Source: Streptomyces tuirus (GTDB lineage Bacteria > Actinomycetota > Actinomycetes > Streptomycetales > Streptomycetaceae). Taken from it: a stretch of 64,000 nucleotides of DNA. Both the position numbers and the translations under genes were made by a program. The notes under the pieces were generated by a model. That model was given only the letters and a program-made list of their open reading frames with translations, searched no databases and was not told the DNA's origin. Every line of letters begins with the position of its first letter. The first letter of the stretch is position 1. Positions 40,137-49,578 of the stretch are shown piece by piece. Location of the stretch: NCBI GenBank assembly GCA_018195615.1, contig JAGTPG010000002.1, forward strand, positions 4,705,501-4,769,500. Direction: 5' to 3'.

Positions 40137-41172
40137 TGCTCGCCGTGGAGTTCCTGGGCCCCGGAAGGTCGGGCTCGCGGAGGTGCCCGATCCGGTGGTG
40201 GAGAAGCCCACCGACGCCGTCGTCCGCATCGTGGCCGCCGGGGTGTGCGGTTCAGATCTGTGGCAGTACCGCGGTCTGGAACCGCTGCCCACCGGCGCCC
40301 GTATGGGGCACGAGTTCATCGGGGTCGTCGCGGCAGCCGGCCCGGAGGTCCGGTCCGTGCAGCCGGGCGACTGCGTGGTCTCCCCGTTCAGCTACAGCGA
40401 CGGCGAGTGCTCCGCCTGCCGGGAGGGGCTCTTCGTCTCCTGCGCCGAGGGCGGCGTCTGGGGCGATCCGGGGACACCGGGAGGTGCCCAGGCGGAGGCC
40501 ATCAGAGTGCCCTTCGCCGATGCCACCCTGGTGCGCCTGCCGGTCTCCGGGATCACCGGCCCGGACATCCGGCGCTTCCTGCCCCTGGCCGACGTACTGC
40601 CCACCGGCCACCACGCCGCAAGCCTGGCGGCAGTCGGTGCTGGGACGGGTGTCGTGGTGATCGGCGACGGTCCGGTCGCGGCCTGCGCGTGTCTGGCAGC
40701 GCGACGGCTGGGAGCCGAACGCGTGCTGGTGCTCGGGCATCATCCGTCCCGGCTGGCGGTGAGCCGGGCGGTCGGAGCGGAGACGGCGGCCGTCCGCAGC
40801 CTTGAGGAGGCAGTGGAGGCCGTCCGTGGCTTCTTCGGCGGCCTCGCGGACGTGAGCCTGGAGTGCGTGGGCACGCAGGACGCGGTGGACACGGCCCTGG
40901 CCTGTGTCCGCGACGGCGGAGTGCTGAGCTATGTCGGCTGGCCGACGGCCGGGGTGGCGATACCGTTACGGTCGACCTTCGACCGCAACATCAGTGTGCG
41001 GGGCGGCCTCGCGCCCGCCCGCCGCTACCTGCCGGAGCTGCTCGCGGATGTCGCGGCAGGCGTCCTGGATCCCTCTCCCGTCATCGACGCGGAGCTGTCC
41101 CTGGAAGCCGCGGGCGATGCGTACTCCGTCATGGACCGGCGCGATGTCCTCAAGGTATGTCTGCGCCCGTGA
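40136..41172 (+). CDS. Zinc-type medium-chain alcohol dehydrogenase (one frameshift)
   Basis: About 345 residues. Catalytic-zinc motifs are GVCGSDLWQYRG and GHEFIGVV. A structural lobe with three Cys (DGECSACREGLFVSC) replaces the usual four. The Rossmann fold shows VVVIGDGPVAACACLAARRLGA. The enzyme should oxidise an alcohol or reduce an aldehyde with NAD(P). ATG 40136 overlaps the upstream stop. One base is missing near 40168 (GGAAGG), where MLAVEFLGPG continues as KVGLAEVPDP in the next frame. It is the third gene of the coupled kinase-nucleotidyltransferase set. Confidence 0.85.
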
Positions 41173-41334
41173 GCGGCTCGAACCGGGCCGCGACCGCCCT
41201 GCCCTCGCCATCGGGACGGGGCCTGCACTTCACGCGCTGTCAGCCAAGAGGATTCCGCCTTCGAGACGTTGCGGGAACTGCCTGCGTTCATGCTCCGCAG
41301 CGTGGTGCGCGGGAATGGTGTCGCTGGGGCCAAC

Positions 41335-41991
41335 ATGCTTGAAGTTGCTGTCTGTTCGGACAGCGAATTGTTCCGGGCGGGAATTCTGCAATACATCAAC
41401 TCGCAACCGGGCGGGGCTGTCCTGGTGGAGGCCGGGGGGAACCTGTTCGAACTGGTGGAGACGCTGAAACCAGCCGCGGTGGTGATCGACGGCCATACAC
41501 ATTTCGGGCAGCTCGCTGAGTTCGTCGGCGCTCCGCAGGCCGGCGGAACGCCGACGCCGCCCATGGTCGTCGTAGGCCTGCCGACCGCGATCGACGCGGC
41601 CGTCACCCTGCTTTGCGGGCCGGTGCGCGGACTACTGCCTGCCGACTGCCGTCCGCCGGACTTCCATGCGGCGGTCCGGGCGGCGGTCAGCGGGGACTAC
41701 TACCTCTCGGCAAAAGTCTTCGGTCCGCTGCTGGCGAAGCTGAACGATGTCACCCTGGTACCTCAGAACGGCGCCGGGCTCACCGGCCGCGAAGCGGAAA
41801 TACTGGGAAAGCTGGCCGAGGGCAGGTCCAGTGCGGATATCGCGGCGCTCCTGAGTCTCAGCAAGCGCACCGTCGGTTTTCACATCTCCAACATCCTCGC
41901 CAAACTGGGTGCGAGCAGCCGGGCCCAAGCCGTCGCCTACGCCTATCAGAGTGGGCTGCTCAGGCCCCCGACCGGTCTGGGCAAGCCGTGA
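41335..41991 (+). CDS. LuxR-family response regulator (NarL-like)
   Basis: 218 residues. An N-terminal receiver-like domain (LEVAVCSDSELFRAGILQYI) has a candidate phospho-Asp in AAVVIDGHTH, but only one acidic residue in the usual Asp-Asp pocket. It may therefore be an atypical receiver. The C-terminal LuxR HTH is clear: LTGREAEILGKLAEGRSSAD and IAALLSLSKRTVGFHISNIL. No sensor kinase gene adjoins it. ATG 41335 fits the receiver start; TTG 41269 would add 22 residues. As the only DNA-binding regulator in the accessory region it is a candidate controller of the locus. Confidence 0.85.
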   Translation: MLEVAVCSDSELFRAGILQYINSQPGGAVLVEAGGNLFELVETLKPAAVVIDGHTHFGQLAEFVGAPQAGGTPTPPMVVVGLPTAIDAAVTLLCGPVRGLLPADCRPPDFHAAVRAAVSGDYYLSAKVFGPLLAKLNDVTLVPQNGAGLTGREAEILGKLAEGRSSADIAALLSLSKRTVGFHISNILAKLGASSRAQAVAYAYQSGLLRPPTGLGKP

Positions 41992-42033
41992 GCCGGCGAT
42001 CCGTCCTGTAGAGCGTTCTCGATCGGAGGGGCC

Positions 42034-43364
42034 CTACAACAAGTGGCCCGTCCGGTCGAAGGCCGTGCGCACCCGTCGCATCCACCAGGACACCGTCTCC
42101 TCGGAGGGGCGGGGCAGCCCGCGCGGCCGGTGTGCGGCGGTGGCCAGCAGCACGCCGAGTTCACCGGCCACCGTGTGGTAGATGACCGACAGTTCGTAGG
42201 CCGGACTGCGCGGCGGTGCGCCGGTCATGCTCAGCCATTCCGCTTCGAACGCGTCCCTCACGGCGTCGTCACCCCAAGCGGTGTTGTACAGGTAGTACAC
42301 GAAGTCGAGGTCGGCGGGGCCGTGTGCGGACAGCCCCCAGTCGATGGCGAGCACAGTGTCACCGCGCCGACCGAGGTTCGGCGGCCTCAGGTCGCCGTGC
42401 AGCAGGGTGTCCGGTGCCGCGCGCTCCAGACTCGCCAGCAGCGCGGAGGGATCCGCGACCAACTGCAGTACTGCATGGGCCAGCCGAGGGTCGGCCCGTT
42501 CGGCGAACAGCTCCCACATCCGGCCGGTCATCGCGGGGAAGTTGTCGCTGCCGTGCCAGTGCAGCAGCCTCTGGAGCGGTGAGAAGACCCGCAGCCTGTC
42601 CGCCGTGGAGCACAGCTCCTCCCGTGGCGGCCGGCCACGGAACCGTGTGTGCATACCGGCGACCGCCGTCAGAGTCTCGCGCGCGGGATGGCGGGGAGCG
42701 GCGTGGAGTTCCGCCGAGATGTCCTCCATCACGATGGTCCACACGCCGTCGTGCTCCCGGGCGGACAGCACCGGCGCCCGAAACCCCGGCGGCAGCGCCT
42801 CGTACACCCCCTGGGTGTGCAGTCGCCCCTCCCGACCGGGATCGTGGCTCGCCACAGCCAGCCAGTCCCGGCCCGGACGTACGACCTTGACGACAACGGG
42901 ACGCCCGGAGGGCAGTCTGGCTCGGAAGAGCGCCGCCCCGACAGCCCGTCATGGGTGAACTCGGCGACCGTACCGGGCAGCAGGCCGGCCGCCTCGGCAT
43001 CGACCAGCGTGGGCGGCTCGTGCGGCGTCGCCGGCGACACGAGGTGGAGCAGGATCCGGTCGTCGCGCACATGCACCTGATGCAACTGCCGTACCGGGAC
43101 GGGTCTCCCGCCTCGGACGGTCTCCCGTTGGGTCATCACCTCGTATCCGCCGGCCGCGGCCGTCACCGACCATGCCGTCAGCCGTCCGCCCGGCCCGACG
43201 GTGCGGGGCCATGCCGCCAGGACGGCCGGAGCGCCGCGGATCACTTCGGCACGGCGATTGACAAAGCATTCAAGGGTGCATTCCGGGTGATACCACCGCC
43301 GCAGGCCGGAGCTCTGTCCTGCACGAATCGCGGCACGCAATGCGTCGATAATGATTTCAGCCAT
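42034..43364 (-). CDS. NTF2-like domain fused to aminoglycoside-phosphotransferase-like kinase (one frameshift)
   Basis: About 443 residues. The N-terminal ~130 residues look like a SnoaL/NTF2-type domain (ECFVNRRAEVIRGAPAVLAA, LHQVHVRDDRILLHLVSP). The rest is a small-molecule kinase of the APH/choline-kinase fold with DTLLHGDLRPPNLG (catalytic Asp) and VLAIDWGLSAHGPADLDFV (metal Asp). It could phosphorylate an antibiotic, a sugar or a pathway intermediate. One base seems lost near 42935 (GGGGCG), where the ATP-lysine strand (RPVVVKVVRPG) is restored. ATG 43364 has no strong ribosome site. It diverges from the substrate-binding-protein gene. Confidence 0.75.
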
Positions 43365-43699
43365 GTGCCATCACACCGAGCAGGGTTGCACAGCGTTTCG
43401 CATTTTCCCAGTGGCGCGTCGGACATGACCTGCGAAGTTGCATGATCAATTATTCGACGAGCCCGACCGGCCATCTGCCTCAATCACCAGGGAATGCTGT
43501 CAATGTGACCAGGTGGCACATCTGCGGAAAATGCGGGTCGACAACCTGGCAATACTCTCGTCCCCCTCCGCTGAACTGACTGTTAGCATCGTAGATCGCA
43601 TGGATCGAAGCCCATCGGCGATCCGCCAAAAAGCGGTTCACCCGGCCATCATCAATCCTTCGGAAGTTCACAAGTGATCGAAACGAAGGGAAATCCAGC
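43365..43699. other. Divergent intergenic region
   Basis: 335 bp of lower GC content than its surroundings, between the leftward kinase gene and the rightward binding-protein gene. It should hold both promoters. I see no gene, no strong hairpin and no convincing -35/-10 pair. Confidence 0.5.
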
Positions 43700-45657
43700 A
43701 TGACGTCCAGCACGAATTCGGGTGGCACTGGTCGACCTTACAAGGAAAGCTGCATGCCGCTGCCCGAGCTGTTCCAGGGCCCGCGCATCGAGCGGCTCAA
43801 CTACCGTATTTTCACCAATCCGGACGACGCTCTCACAGCGCTCAACGCGGGTGAGATCGACCTCGTGGACTTCCCGATTACGAGCGACGAGCCGCCGGCC
43901 GAAGGCGTCGCCATCGATCCGTGCCGGGACTTCGGCTACTACTTCGTGGCCTTCAACAACAGGCTCGCGCCGACCGACTCGAAGCAGTTCCGGCAGGCGT
44001 TCGCGTATCTCCTCGACGACGTCAAGAAGACCGTCAGCAAGACGGTGCCGTCGGACCGTGTCGAGGTCATGGACAGCATCATGGTTCAGTACTACGGGCG
44101 GCTCGTGAACCGCTACCTGCCCAAGTACGACACCGACGGTCCGGACGACGCCGTCGCCAAGGCGCTCAGCACGCTCGGCTCCGAACTCGACGGCCTGGCG
44201 GACGACTCCGTCACCTGCCTGATCACGACGAACGACGCCATCTCCCGGGCCATCATGGTCGCGCTGCGCGAGCGGGTGGAGCGGTCCCCCAGCTGGCGCG
44301 CGTCATCAAGTTCGTCGAGACGACCCGCAACGACGTCGCCAACAACGTGTACTCGGGCGACGAGGGCGACTGGCACATCTTCTGCGGCTGGCAGTACGTA
44401 CAGGACAACCTGTCGCGCTGGAACCCCGGTATGAGCAAGCTGCGCCTGTCCCTGGACTGGACCGCGGACTTCCAGTCGACCAACAGCCGCACCCGCAACT
44501 ACCCGGGCTTCAACAACCCCGAGTACGACCGGACCGCCCAGCAGTTCCTCACCACCCTCCACCCCCGCGATCTGCGCGGCGCGGTGATCACCGAGGAGCA
44601 CCTCGAACCCTGGTGGAACAACGCCGAGTTCTGGGCCAAGGGCGGGGACGTACCGAAGAACGCCGACGCCCTGCTGCTGCTGTGGAAGCTGCAGTGGATG
44701 ATCGCCGACGAGGCCCCGGTGGTGCCGATGTTCGCCGGTACCGTACGGTTCGCCCGCCGCTCCGACGTCGTCGGCATCTGGAACGGCGACCCGCACGAGA
44801 GCTTCACCTATCCCGGAGCGAGCCAGCCCATCGAGTCGACGTACCCCGGCGGCACGATGAGCCACTGGACCTTCCAGCGGATCCGCCGGACCGACCCCGA
44901 GGTGGACGAGATCAACCTCGGCGTCACCAACCGGCTGCGCCACATCAACCCGCTCGGCGTCGGCAACTACTGGGACGCGCTGGTGTGGAGCCGGATGTAC
45001 GAGTCGATGCTCGGGCTGAACCCCTTCCTGCTGATGAAGGGGGTCGCGGAGGACGCGGTCAACCTCGCCGACTCCTTCCACAGCGAGTTCTTCGGCTCCG
45101 GCACCGTCCGCTACGCCCTGCACTTCACCGTCAAGCCGGGGGTGCGCTGGCACGACGGCCAGGACTTCACCGCCGAGGACGTGGCGTTCACCTACCTGTC
45201 GATGCTCGGCGCCCGCGGCAAGCAGCTGGCGGAACGGCACTCCTCCACCGCCGAACTCGCGTCGGCGCTGGTCAACGAGCAGGAGATTCCCGCCTGGGTG
45301 GACATGGCCCGCTGGCTCGAACACATCGAGATGCCGGACGCCAAGCACATCAGCCTGTACTTCACGCACAGCAGCCGTTACCTGCACGAATGGTTTGGCG
45401 ACATGCCGATCATCCCCATGCACGTCTGGCGCCATCTGGGGCCGGACTTCACGCAGCCCTCCTACCGCGGGACGCAGGGGCTGTACGCGATCTCCGACAC
45501 GGAGCGCGGCGCCGGCGACGAGGAGTTCGCCGGCTGGAACGGTCTGGTGGGAACCGGACCGTTCCGCTGGACACCGTCCAGTGACCCGCTGAACAGCGGC
45601 GGCACCCTGGTGCGGTTCAGCCATTACCACAACCGACTGGAGCCGTTGGAGGGGTGA
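43700..45657 (+). CDS. Circularly permuted oligopeptide-binding-like protein, no signal peptide (one frameshift)
   Basis: About 652 residues of the SBP_bac_5 (DppA/OppA) fold, but with its halves exchanged. Residues ~25-370 match the second half of a normal protein: RIERLNYRIFTNPDDALTAL, GYYFVAFNNRLAP, FRQAFAYLLDDV, YPGFNNPEYDRTA, LQWMIADEAPVVPMFAG. Residues ~395-650 match the first half: INPLGVGNYWDALVWSRMYE, LHFTVKPGVRWHDGQDFTAE, MPIIPMHVWRHLGPDF, GTGPFRW. The C-terminal RFSHYHNRLEPLEG would run directly into the N-terminal PRIERLNY. There is no signal or lipobox, and no permease genes are near, so it should bind a peptide in the cytoplasm. One base is lost near 44283. ATG 43700 follows AAGGGA. 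Confidence 0.8.
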
Positions 45658-45660
45658 CCC

Positions 45661-46596
45661 ATGAGCATCCAGTACCTCGACCCTGAACTCCGACTGCCCG
45701 AACACCGTGCCGCGGAACTGACGCGCGGGTTCAGGGCCATGATGAACGCCGACCAGGCCACCGCGCTTCAGGCCGTGCTGCCCTCGACGAAGGACGAGGA
45801 CTCACTGGTCCGGGCGTTCGGCTTCCACTACCTGGGCGACCTGTACCACTTCCAGTGGGACTTCCCGCTCTCCCAGACCGCCTACGAGAAGGCGGCGGAC
45901 CTGTTCGCCGAGAACGGACACGACCGCGGCCACATCCTGAACCAGATGCGCCTCGCCGACATTTATGTCGACCAGGCGGAGTCCAGCGGCGACGAGGCAA
46001 CATCCGACATGCGCTCCGCCGAGGAGCGGGCGCACGCCATGCTCGACGAGGCGTTGGCGCGCGCGGAGGCCCTGGGAGACCAGTTCCTCATCGGGTTCGG
46101 TCTGCACTACAAGGCGCTGTTCAAGACGGCGGACGAGGACTGGACCGCGGCGGCCGACTTCGCACAGCGCGCCGTTGAGGTGCGCTCCGCCATGGGGGAC
46201 GAGATCTTCGTCCTCAGCAGCCAGGCGCTGCTGGCCCGGGCCCGGGGCGAGCTCGGCGACTTCGACGCCGCTGAGGAGTTGGCGGAGAGCACGTTCAAGC
46301 TCCAGATGCAGCGGGATCTGCGGGCGCCGAGCCTGGCCACCCTGCAGATCATCTCCGTGATCAACGACCGCCGGTCGCTCGCCCGCACCAAGGAGCTGAC
46401 CAGCAAGTTCACGGCGGTCGAGCCGATCGCCCGGACTCCGTTCATCTTCGGGGACGTCCCCGAGGGGGAGCTCGCCGTCATGGCGCACTCGGGTGACACC
46501 GAATCGCCGATCGTCGGCTCGGTGGGACGCACCGACCGCAAGCGCAGCGCGCTGGTCACCGATCCCGAAGTGAAGGTGAGTGCTCTGCACTCGTGA
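45661..46596 (+). CDS. Tetratricopeptide-repeat protein
   Basis: 311 residues, all helical, with TPR-like pairs: FGFHYLGDLYHFQWDFPLSQ, TAYEKAADLFAENGHDRGHI, FGLHYKALFKTADEDWTAAA, ALLARARGELGDFDAAEELA. Acidic and cytoplasmic, it probably acts as a scaffold. A disordered tail closes the protein. It starts 3 bp after the permuted binding-protein gene and is followed 66 bp later by the CHAT-like protease gene. These three rightward genes look like one operon, possibly a peptide-sensing and proteolysis module. Confidence 0.75.
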   Translation: MSIQYLDPELRLPEHRAAELTRGFRAMMNADQATALQAVLPSTKDEDSLVRAFGFHYLGDLYHFQWDFPLSQTAYEKAADLFAENGHDRGHILNQMRLADIYVDQAESSGDEATSDMRSAEERAHAMLDEALARAEALGDQFLIGFGLHYKALFKTADEDWTAAADFAQRAVEVRSAMGDEIFVLSSQALLARARGELGDFDAAEELAESTFKLQMQRDLRAPSLATLQIISVINDRRSLARTKELTSKFTAVEPIARTPFIFGDVPEGELAVMAHSGDTESPIVGSVGRTDRKRSALVTDPEVKVSALHS

Positions 46597-46662
46597 TGAC
46601 CCCGTGGCGGGGGGTACGGGACGTGTGCCCGTACCCCCGCCCGCGTCTGCCGGCGGAGGATC

Positions 46663-48771
46663 ATGCCGAAACTGATCGCCGTACCGACGATCGAGGAATA
46701 CGCCGCGCTGGCCGACGACAGTGCGCTGGTGGCGGTGCTGGGCGACCACACGCACCGCATACGCCGGCTGACGTCGGCCCTGCGCGACGACACGCAGCTC
46801 TCCCCCCGGCCCGGCGAGGGGCGGCTGGTGCTGGCGCTCGGAGAGGCGGGTGCGCTGGCCGGGCGCCACCACGCGGCGCACAGCGGGGCCCGGATGGTGC
46901 ATTTGGACGGGCTCGACTCCTTCAAGGCCTCCGTGCTGGGCGAAGAGGTGTCGAGCGTCACTGTGGTGGGGCTCGCGGACCACTTCGGCCCGGCCGGCAT
47001 ACGCACCCTGCAGCGGGAGCTGACGGCGCCGTGGGGTGTGCTGACCGGGCGCGATCTGTCCACGCTCAGCTGGGTGGTGGCCAAGCAGCAGCTCTACCGG
47101 GGCAACCGCTGGTCGCGGCATCTGTCGCTGTCCACCCTCGTCGAGACCACCGGACCCGCCGGACAGGCCGGTCCGCTGACGAGTCTGCAGAACGAGCAGA
47201 TCACCCCGGCCGTCCTGCACCGGCTGCGCTCGGTGCCCCACGACTTCCTCGCCCTCAGCGGCCACGGAGACCAGGCGGACATCTATCTGCACAGCGGCTG
47301 GCTGTGCAGCCGGGACGTCGCCACGGCCCCCGGACTGCTCGCGGCGACCCGCGCCGCCGGGGTGATGCGGTGCTGTGCCGAGGAGACCTGTTACCGAGCC
47401 AGGATCCATGAGCCGGAGACCGGACTGGCGGCCACGGAGAACGTGCTGGTGCCCGCGGGGGAGACCATGGCCTCGGTGCTGCTGCTGAACAGCTGTTACA
47501 CGCTGCTCACCGCTCCCGGTTACCGCTATCGGCCGGAGAGTGCCGTGCTGGCCCGGTGTCTGGAGGGCATGGCCGGAGCGGTCGTGGCCACCGAGCTCCA
47601 GCGCAGGGCGGAGCCCGGGGAGGCGCTGCTGATGTCGGCGCTGCTGTGGAGCGGGCACACGGCGGGAGTGGCCACCTGGGCACTCAACCGCCTCCAGTCC
47701 GACTGCTTCACGGCCTCCCCCGTCTTCGTCCTGTTCGGCGATCCGGACCTGACGATCGCCGGACAGGAGGCCGTGACCGCGGTGTCCGGGTCCGCGATGT
47801 CCGGATCCGCGGTGTCCGGATCCGCGATCAGGCTGCCGTCCTCGTCGAGCCATGTCAGCCGTGCGCCGCTCACCGACGCGGACGACGTCGTGCGCGCCGA
47901 GCCCACTGGCGCGCACCGGGCCGGTCGGCGGGCCTTCGTCGTTCCCGTGCCGCAGGGCCGGGAGGTGGTGCTGGCGTCGGACCGCGGCCCGGTCACCGCC
48001 GATCCGGCAGTACGGCTGGTCCGGGCCCTGGAACCCGGCATCGGCACGCGTGAGCTGCGGATGCTGCAGGAGCGACTCGGTGCACTGACCACGCTTCAGG
48101 TGCCCCTGTCCGACGGGACGGTCACCCGGCTGGCCCGTGCCCTCGCCTCCGCCGTGCGCGCCGCGCGGCTGCCCGTTCAACACCCCCGCGGTGTGACGGC
48201 GCCGAGGAAGGCGGTCGCCGCGCTGGCCGACACGCTGCACGTGACACAGGGAGCGGCGGTACAGCGCCTGGTGCGGGACTGGAGCGAGGCGCTCGGCGGC
48301 CCGATGATGGGCGTCGACGAGGAGCGGGTCGTGCACACCGGGCTGGAACCCACCGAGGAACCCTGCCCCACCTGCCGGTCGCCGCTGTTCCGGGCGACGG
48401 TTCAGGACGTGTACGTGCCCGGCGTCGAGCGCCGGCTGTGGCTGTGCCCCAGCTGCACCGTGGTCGCGGACCTGCCGGCCGGCGCGGACCGGTTGGCGGT
48501 GTTCGCGCCGACCCAGGTGGAGCGCGGCGCCCCGTTCGAGGTGACCGTTCGCCTCCCGGACCGTCCCGCCGGGATGCCGGGTGCGACGGCGGTGGGCGCC
48601 GCCCTCCTCGGTGGCCGGGGCCGCTGCCGGCCCGGCATGACGATCGGCGCCGGCAGCCTGCGGCTGTACGTCCACGAGGACGCTGTTCCGGGGACGTACA
48701 GCCTGCGTGTGGTGGTCATGGCCGATCTCGACTGCCTCTTCCATCTGCAGCCGGTGTCGGTCCTGATGTAG
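46663..48771 (+). CDS. CHAT/caspase-like cysteine protease with C-terminal zinc ribbon
   Basis: 702 residues. The central part has the clan CD dyad layout: FLALSGHGDQADIYLHSG (His near 200) and SVLLLNSCYTLLTAPG (Cys near 276), followed by VFVLFGDPDLTIAG as in CHAT and gingipain-type proteases. A 5-residue repeat (VSGSA/MSGSA) marks a linker at ~375. A helical region follows, then a four-Cys zinc ribbon (CPTCRSPLF and LWLCPSCTVV, ~565-600) and a beta-rich end. No signal peptide is present. CHAT proteases often act in regulated, effector-type proteolysis with TPR partners, which fits the upstream TPR gene. Substrate unknown. Intact. Confidence 0.7.
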   Translation: MPKLIAVPTIEEYAALADDSALVAVLGDHTHRIRRLTSALRDDTQLSPRPGEGRLVLALGEAGALAGRHHAAHSGARMVHLDGLDSFKASVLGEEVSSVTVVGLADHFGPAGIRTLQRELTAPWGVLTGRDLSTLSWVVAKQQLYRGNRWSRHLSLSTLVETTGPAGQAGPLTSLQNEQITPAVLHRLRSVPHDFLALSGHGDQADIYLHSGWLCSRDVATAPGLLAATRAAGVMRCCAEETCYRARIHEPETGLAATENVLVPAGETMASVLLLNSCYTLLTAPGYRYRPESAVLARCLEGMAGAVVATELQRRAEPGEALLMSALLWSGHTAGVATWALNRLQSDCFTASPVFVLFGDPDLTIAGQEAVTAVSGSAMSGSAVSGSAIRLPSSSSHVSRAPLTDADDVVRAEPTGAHRAGRRAFVVPVPQGREVVLASDRGPVTADPAVRLVRALEPGIGTRELRMLQERLGALTTLQVPLSDGTVTRLARALASAVRAARLPVQHPRGVTAPRKAVAALADTLHVTQGAAVQRLVRDWSEALGGPMMGVDEERVVHTGLEPTEEPCPTCRSPLFRATVQDVYVPGVERRLWLCPSCTVVADLPAGADRLAVFAPTQVERGAPFEVTVRLPDRPAGMPGATAVGAALLGGRGRCRPGMTIGAGSLRLYVHEDAVPGTYSLRVVVMADLDCLFHLQPVSVLM
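47782..47826. repeat. 15-bp tandem repeat in the CHAT-like gene
   Basis: Three units of (G/A)TGTCCGG(A/G)TCCGCG in tandem encode V/M-S-G-S-A repeats in a linker. Confidence 0.8.
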
Positions 48772-48782
48772 GCCCGGACGGA

Positions 48783-49574
48783 TCAGGCCAGTTCGAGCGT
48801 CGCCCTGGTGCGTGCGGTCGTCTCGGCCCAGGCGAAGACACCGACCGACGCCACGAAGTACACCAGGCCCACGACGATCTCGCCGAGCAGCAGCCCGCTG
48901 ACCGCGGACAGCGGCTCCCCGTCGGCGATCCGGCGCGCCGCCTCGATGCCCCGGCTCAGCGGCAGCGCCTCGCCCAGGACGCGCAGGCCGACCGGCAGCC
49001 GATCAAGGGCGACGTTCGCCCCGCTGACGAGCAGCATCAGCAGGGCGACCAGATTCGCGAGGAAGGGCACATCCCGGACGAGCAGCCCGACGGCCCCGAG
49101 ACACAGCCCCAGGCCGGAGCAGGCGGCAGCCGCCACCAGCAGGGTCAGGGCCAGCGGGGCGACCTCTCCCGCGGCGATGTCCGCGTCCAGCACCAGTGAC
49201 CCGACGAGCAGCGTGTAGCCCGAGACCACCAGGCCGTTGAGGGCGAACGGGATCAGCCGGCCCACGAAGACGATGATCCGGTTGGCGGGGGACGCCAACA
49301 GCGCAGGAAGCGTGCCCGTCGCCCGCTCCTCCGCCATCGCGAGGATCGGCCCGTAGACACAGGCGACCGTGCAGCCGACGACGGCGTTCCCGATGACGAA
49401 GTACGACGGGTCGGCCACCTCCGCATAGCGGCCCAACTGCGCGAAGAACAGCATCTGCAGCACCGGGGTCACCAGCATCACGGAGAAGAACAGACCGGGT
49501 CTCAGCCATTCGAACAGCGCGCGGTACGACAGGTATCCGCCGATCACCAACAGCCGTACGGGAGCCATCACCAC
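48783..49574 (-). CDS. ABC-2 type exporter permease
   Basis: 263 residues with six helices: LFFSVMLVTPVLQMLFFAQL, FVIGNAVVGCTVACVYGPIL, LIPFALNGLVVSGYTLLVGS, ALTLLVAAAACSGLGLCLGA, LVALLMLLVSGANVAL and GLLLGEIVVGLVYFVASVGV. The AEERATGTLPALLASPANR loop is typical of ABC-2 permeases. It is the last gene of a leftward operon (nucleotidyltransferase-PqqD, ATPase, permease, permease) and should form a heterodimeric exporter with the permease 4 bp upstream. The likely cargo is the mature peptide product. Intact. Confidence 0.88.
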   Translation of the reverse strand: MVMAPVRLLVIGGYLSYRALFEWLRPGLFFSVMLVTPVLQMLFFAQLGRYAEVADPSYFVIGNAVVGCTVACVYGPILAMAEERATGTLPALLASPANRIIVFVGRLIPFALNGLVVSGYTLLVGSLVLDADIAAGEVAPLALTLLVAAAACSGLGLCLGAVGLLVRDVPFLANLVALLMLLVSGANVALDRLPVGLRVLGEALPLSRGIEAARRIADGEPLSAVSGLLLGEIVVGLVYFVASVGVFAWAETTARTRATLELA

Positions 49575-49578
49575 ACCC

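Noticed and set aside
44113..45705. 530-residue minus-strand frame opposite the binding-protein gene
   Set aside because: No motif, Arg/His/Val-rich composition typical of antisense frames; the plus strand has clear SBP_bac_5 motifs.
45802..48744. 980-residue minus-strand frame opposite the TPR and CHAT genes
   Set aside because: Antisense shadow with no domain; plus-strand genes have proper starts and motifs.
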